Positions 59,196 to 64,000 of a DNA stretch of 64,000 bases are shown one piece after another (positions within the stretch are counted from its first letter, which is position 1; the number at the start of each line of letters is the position of its first letter). The translations under genes were made by a program, and so were the position numbers. The DNA is from Eumeta japonica (Eukaryota; Arthropoda; Insecta; Lepidoptera; Psychidae): the NCBI GenBank assembly GCA_005406025.1, contig BGZK01001311.1:108203-172202 (forward strand), in the 5' to 3' direction. The notes beneath the pieces are model-generated. The model saw only the letters and a list, made by a program, of their open reading frames with translations. It did no database searches and was not told the origin of the DNA.

Positions 59196-60539
59196 ACATT
59201 GAGTTAGAGCTAACTTATAAAAATACTAAATAAATTTCCAGCCAGAGAAAGAGAGAATGAGTCAATTAATATGTTCACAATACATTATACTATGATGTGG
59301 CTCTAATATGAGTACCAACATACAAAGGAATCTAATACAAAAAAATTTTAATCAAAATTAATTATTTAAAGTCAATAATAACATGATTTTGGGTAACGTC
59401 CAAATCGTTAAATTCTTTATATTTAAGCATGTCTTTAGAACATTAGTTCAATCTATGAGGGAAAGTTCTTATGCCGGATTCTAGACTTATATATCTAATA
59501 ATCACTAGATGAAACTATTATAGAGTTGGGAGAAGCAATCATAATTTCAGGATAAGCAGTTCATATCAATTAGCTTAACATTTTGTATTGTGTACAGGTT
59601 TACGGTGCGTTAAATTTTCAAGTATAGATGAAAAGGATAATCTATAAGTCATACAGTAGTTTATATGGTTCTACAATAGTTGAATTACGGGCAATAATGC
59701 TTCGGTGGCATGTGGAGATCTGAGGTGCTAATATCTCAACGTGAGTGCATTTTGATAAATTATATTATTAATTACGCAACCGATTCAACAGGCTAAGTAC
59801 AAAAATGTTTAAAGATAAATAAATTAAAAAAAAATTAAAATATACTGACCCTATTTATAAACGACGATACATATATTGGCCCTGTTTAGACTAATGGACT
59901 TTAAAATATTAGAAATTAGTTTTTTTTTGTCACTAACAAGTTAAGGTAATATTGTCAATTCACGATAAACGTCTATATTTTAATTATAATGAAAAGGCGA
60001 GGCAATAATGAGTGACATAATAAATGAATATTGACAATAAAAATACTTTATGTTGTTAAATACATCCGAATAAGCAGTTTTAGCAGGTGGTCAGTCGCCT
60101 TGATATTTAGCAATGTTATGTTCCATAACTGTGTCGAGTCAAAATGTTGCAACTACGTTACTTTAAGAAGACAGCGTGATAATTGCAGATTAAAAATCTG
60201 GGATAAGAGTGAGGTGCGGATTTTTTTTATGGAATTAAATAAATGAGAGAGATGAAATAGTTAACAATGTTTGTTATAAAGAATGTTACTTTCGATAGCG
60301 TCTCTAATTTTTCTTTATTCAATTAAATTTATCGATAAAAATAAATAAATTAATTAATATAAGTGTAAAAAGGAAATAATTATGTATACTTTCATCTCCT
60401 GACAAACTATAGTTACGATCTTAAATTACTAAATTATAATATATAATAAACGATTGCAATAACGAAATCTATATGTTAATACCGGTCGAAAATGTACAAT
60501 TTTTTTGTGGCGCTTGTTTGAGGATGAGGATAAAGGAGC
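59196..60539. other. AT-rich non-coding DNA
   Basis: No gene or repeat is recognised. The open frame at 60031-60246 has no domain. Confidence 0.5.
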
Positions 60540-60775
60540 GATCACGGCTCTAACACAGGTGCGAAGTGGAAATAACGGCGCGGCGGCGTCTCGGAATGCG
60601 CTGCCCAAACACGCGGTGAACGGACTTTGTCTATGATCGATGGTGCTCCTCCACATGTTTTATTTGATAATGCTGCGCGGCCCGCGCGCTGTTTAATATT
60701 CACCGGCGCTAACGCATAACTGCGAGACGTGCGCGTGGAGTTTGCGTGTTGATGCCGCGACATAAATTTCTCCTT
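60540..60775. promoter_or_regulatory. CpG-rich block with TTTAT and TAAT words, candidate enhancer
   Basis: ACGGCGCGGCGGCGTCTCGG, TTTTATTTGATAATGCTGCG, GCGCTGTTTAATATTCACCG and CGCGACATAAATTTCTCC combine dense CpG with Caudal- and homeodomain-type words. Overlapping minus-strand open frames are composition effects. Confidence 0.33.
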
Positions 60776-62164
60776 TACGGGTTACATTATTTCGTGATCG
60801 AAATAAATATAAAATTATGCACCTTGATATGTTACACATCACTATAGATGTTTAACAACACTAACTGTTGTGACTACACAAAGTTATCAAATTTGTTCCT
60901 GTTTCTTCTGTACACCAGTTTGTCGGGCCGTTTGTGTGTCACAGGTTATTTTAGTTTCATCGAATTTATGACAAGAAAAAAGTTGCGAATTGGTACTTAT
61001 GAGTTGGGCGACTCAATCTCGAGTATATGACGTAAATAAACGAATTCCGATTTTTAAGTGGCTTCAAAAAGGAGGATCTATGTTATCTATAGAGATGAGT
61101 ACATACGTACTATTTTATTTATGTTCAGCGATATCTTCGTCTATTGGGGACCGATTTAGAAAATTCTTTTTTTTTTTGTTTAAAAAGTTTATACTCTCGA
61201 ACTGGGCTCACAGTCACCAAATGAGGATATGATGACGGGATCCCAGGGAAATCGAGGGATATTGTCAAATATTATAGGCAAGTATAGTATTGTCGTAGTT
61301 CTTTTATTAGTTATTCAAATATTTGCGTCTGGTAGTCATCACACCATGCTGTCGATGGTGGGAGCCATACCACTCCATAACGGTTAAAAGTTAAGGGATA
61401 ATATTGCGATTTTTCGACAGAAACTATTCTTCAATGGCTCCTAGTAAAACCCAATATACACAGAATTAAAATTCGTTATTAATCTACCTTCTTGCACATG
61501 TCTTCGTTCATTTATATAATTATAATGTGACAATCTGAACAGAAACACATTTGAATTCTTTAATGATAACAGCAGAAATACGGTGAATCAATTCGACGTG
61601 GGAGTGAATGCGAATGTGATCTGCATAAATTAAATAATTTTTATATCATGAAGATTAAGGGCAATTTGGTAATTGGGCTCCAACTAAGAATATAGAGACC
61701 CTTGAATGATTACCAGCGCCACCGGATAAAAAATTCGGGATCGGAACTTATTCTCCACTTTTTTCGTACAAAAATAAAGACAACTACCTAATCACATTAA
61801 CTATGGCTTAATCGACATAACAAAGTACCTTGATGGGTTATAAATAGTTAGTTGTTGTTCGAGTCGGTTACAGCTAAAGCAAGGCATAAAAAAGATATAA
61901 TCTATGAACGTAAATATGAAACATGAAGTATTTATTGAGTCAAATAGATATCTTCTTTTTCTAAGGAGATACAATTGCGTCTGATTTATCTTTTGATAGA
62001 ACTGACTCCGAAAACAAATAAATATTTAAGTAAGTTTTTGAAGGCGGTTCTTATTTTATTTTTATAAAGTCATATTATAAGGGTTCATTTTAGGGAGCCT
62101 ATATAAAAAAACTCAAATGCGTAATGTTACATCAAATGAACGGACTAAAAAAAATAGGTTTTCA
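60776..62164. other. AT-rich non-coding DNA
   Basis: Small open frames at 60848-61030 and 60990-61232 overlap in different phases without domains. No gene is seen. Confidence 0.45.
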
Positions 62165-62225
62165 TTGACAGATGGATGGACGGACGGACAATAAAATAAA
62201 GAGATCCTATAAGGTATCTTAAATA
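62165..62225 (+). repeat. Repeat tail (GATGGATGGACGGACGGAC)
   Basis: GACAGATGGATGGACGGACG and GAGATCCTATAAGG match the tail of the repeats at 55425 and 57950. Confidence 0.55.
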
Positions 62226-63647
62226 TTTACAATTCATCAGCATTTCTATAACCAAAAACTATCTATAAAAACTTTTAGTAGACAAAAATTTGTATGTTTC
62301 CCACTATTTTCGATTCAAGTAACACGTCAAATTAAAGAAAAATATAAAATTTAAACAGAGCTTGAAACTAAAAAAATCGCAATAAATATTGTTTTATATT
62401 AGTCCAAGTGGGCAATATTAGAGCCTAAAATCCAAAGCTTTAGATCGTTAAGCATCATTTAAAAACCAATTTTTTGTGAAATAAATGAGTTACTACAATT
62501 CATCAAAAACAATGCGTGTTTGTCACTTTGATATTTACATATTTTACACTATTTGTTTTCTATTACTCTATCCCAACTTGTGCATGCGTAACTTTGACAA
62601 AACAGTTTCTGTACGCTCGTTGTACTGTAGGCTGTATCTAACGATAGAAACCTTTGATAAAATCACTGCCATACAAAACTCAACACATTTGTAGTATATC
62701 AGCAACCTTATCCGCAAGCTCAAAATTCATGTTTACAAAACTTAATTGCTCACATTGTGTACGTGTGCAACCCGAGCGACAATTTCAAACGAATGGCTTC
62801 ACTGAAATCGAGGCCGACGATACGTATTGTGTAAATAAAGATAGGACAATGCCGTCAATCGTAACGGGATGTGCGCAGACGCCGTCCAGGAACGTTCATT
62901 TCGTAACATACGTACACTCTGTGACAAAGGCCGCATTATCTTGTTTGTAGGCAAAATGCGTTACGATGTGCAGGCTACGTGTCTACTAATAGTCGCTTCC
63001 GTCTTCGCATGTGTCAGTGGCGGGCGTGTATACTATATAATTAGATGTTACATTTCATCGAGATGTCTTCAGCGATGGTGCATCGATCACAATGCAGTTA
63101 GGAACGTTACGGATGCCCAACGAAATACTACAAGCTTCATGGTGTTCACTTATAATGTTGACGTCAAAATGTAAATATCCACGGAAAACTAAAAAATGTC
63201 TCAAAATACCTAAATTTATAACAGATTGTATTTTCAAATTCACTGCAATAATTTGAAACGGTTGTTGTTTGAATAATAAAGGCGGCACATTATCACTACG
63301 CTTTCGGGAGATGAACTGAACTTACTTAAGACACGAGAATGTAATTTACACAATATTAGTATGGAACTTCGAACGTGAGACGCAATAAATCGAGTATCTA
63401 AAAGTTAGTGTATCGTATGTTATATAATTTTTTTAGGTTCAATAAAGGATAAGAACACCTGGTAAGTGTTATCAATAAAATTGTGAGTACTACCAAATGC
63501 GGCATCATGTAATTTAGTTTATAATGAGATCATGACATTATAAGAACAACGACATTCAATCTAGCAACATTTATGTTAAAAAGTTGAACCAAAAATATTT
63601 AGAGGTATTCGGTTAACCATTGTACGTTACAATTTTAAGAGTCTCTA
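62226..63647. other. AT-rich DNA with unassigned open frames
   Basis: Three overlapping plus-strand frames at 62485-63174 (69, 98 and 101 codons) follow one another in changing phase through moderately GC-rich DNA (62750-63020). No domain is recognised. They may be chance or a decayed gene. Confidence 0.35.
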
Positions 63648-63730
63648 TATGACAGACGGACAAATACGTTTGTAATCTAAATTATTTGTAATCTAAATGA
63701 AAATCTTTGGGACTTAAAACCCTAAAAATA
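63648..63730 (+). repeat. Decayed repeat tail
   Basis: TATGACAGACGGACAAATACG and, 40 bases on, GGGACTTAAAACCCTAAAAA resemble the GACGGACAGA...GGAACCCTAAAAA tail seen at 30330. Confidence 0.4.
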
Positions 63731-64000
63731 AGTAGCAGATACTTAAAAATCCTGCTAAGTTTATTACACTCTATTTCTGGATCCTTTTTTATTTTTATAT
63801 CAATGTCATTACATCCGATATTTTCTACTAAAATTAAAGTTGTTGCTGTTTGAAATACAGGCCTGTATAAAAAAAGATTTAGAAAGAGGAAAACAGAAAA
63901 CAGTCAAGCGTAAAGATATAAATAATATAAATAAATATTTATTTAATGTCATTATTATTCAAAATTCATATCGTTACAAAAGCTCATAGCACACGACTTG
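63731..64000. other. AT-rich non-coding DNA
   Basis: Nothing recognisable is seen before the window edge. Confidence 0.5.

Overview
The window reads as intergenic or intronic DNA of a moth, most likely Bombyx or a close relative. Three things point there: strong AT bias broken by short CpG-rich islands, several interspersed repeats I associate with lepidopteran genomes (a short element reading 'gcaaacgag...gtcaccg..gcccatgg...gcgttgccggcct', a repeat headed CACTAGCTT.CGTCCGCG, and a tail with runs of GACGGACAGACAGA ending GGTACGGAACCCTAAAAA), and an insect-type mariner. The species is inference. I found no intact protein-coding gene and no rRNA, tRNA or known microRNA. Open frames reach only about 118 codons, and nearly all look like chance.

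The best supported content is transposon-derived. At 52.98-54.67 kb there is a nest. A decayed Pif1-type helicase gene (probably from a Helitron) is split between the residues ..AITI and HKSQG.. by a 1,276-bp inverted-repeat DNA transposon at 53138-54413. That element keeps the 5' ends of two inward-facing genes. One is a THAP zinc-finger gene with a phase-0 intron. The other is a gene whose N-terminus resembles the YqaJ-nuclease-associated proteins of insect genomes. The pairing, the AT target duplication and the symmetric terminal repeats suggest an internally deleted ISL2EU-like element. A fold-back MITE lies 13 bp beyond the helicase remnant.

Other mobile DNA: a mariner of 29309-30178 with one terminus intact and two catalytic Asp replaced; a TA-flanked MITE family (27304-27469, 39187-39498 as a head-to-head fold-back dimer, 57502-57659); a second hairpin MITE family (27937-28130, 41983-42105, 54525-54673, partial 55925-55990); a 162-bp fold-back element at 12064-12225; and several copies each of three degraded interspersed repeats. 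A 15-copy, 29-bp minisatellite occupies 6219-6655.

Between these, AT-rich DNA is punctuated roughly every 3-6 kb by 150-700 bp CpG-rich blocks (for example 2215, 5010, 8640, 11030, 14100, 19160, 28480, 48535, 60540). Several carry TAAT, TTTAT or CRE-like words. Such spacing is common in regulatory landscapes around developmental genes, but no target gene is visible and conservation was not tested. Small perfect hairpins are frequent (2012, 10720, 33860, 38984, 41884, 42473, 58225).
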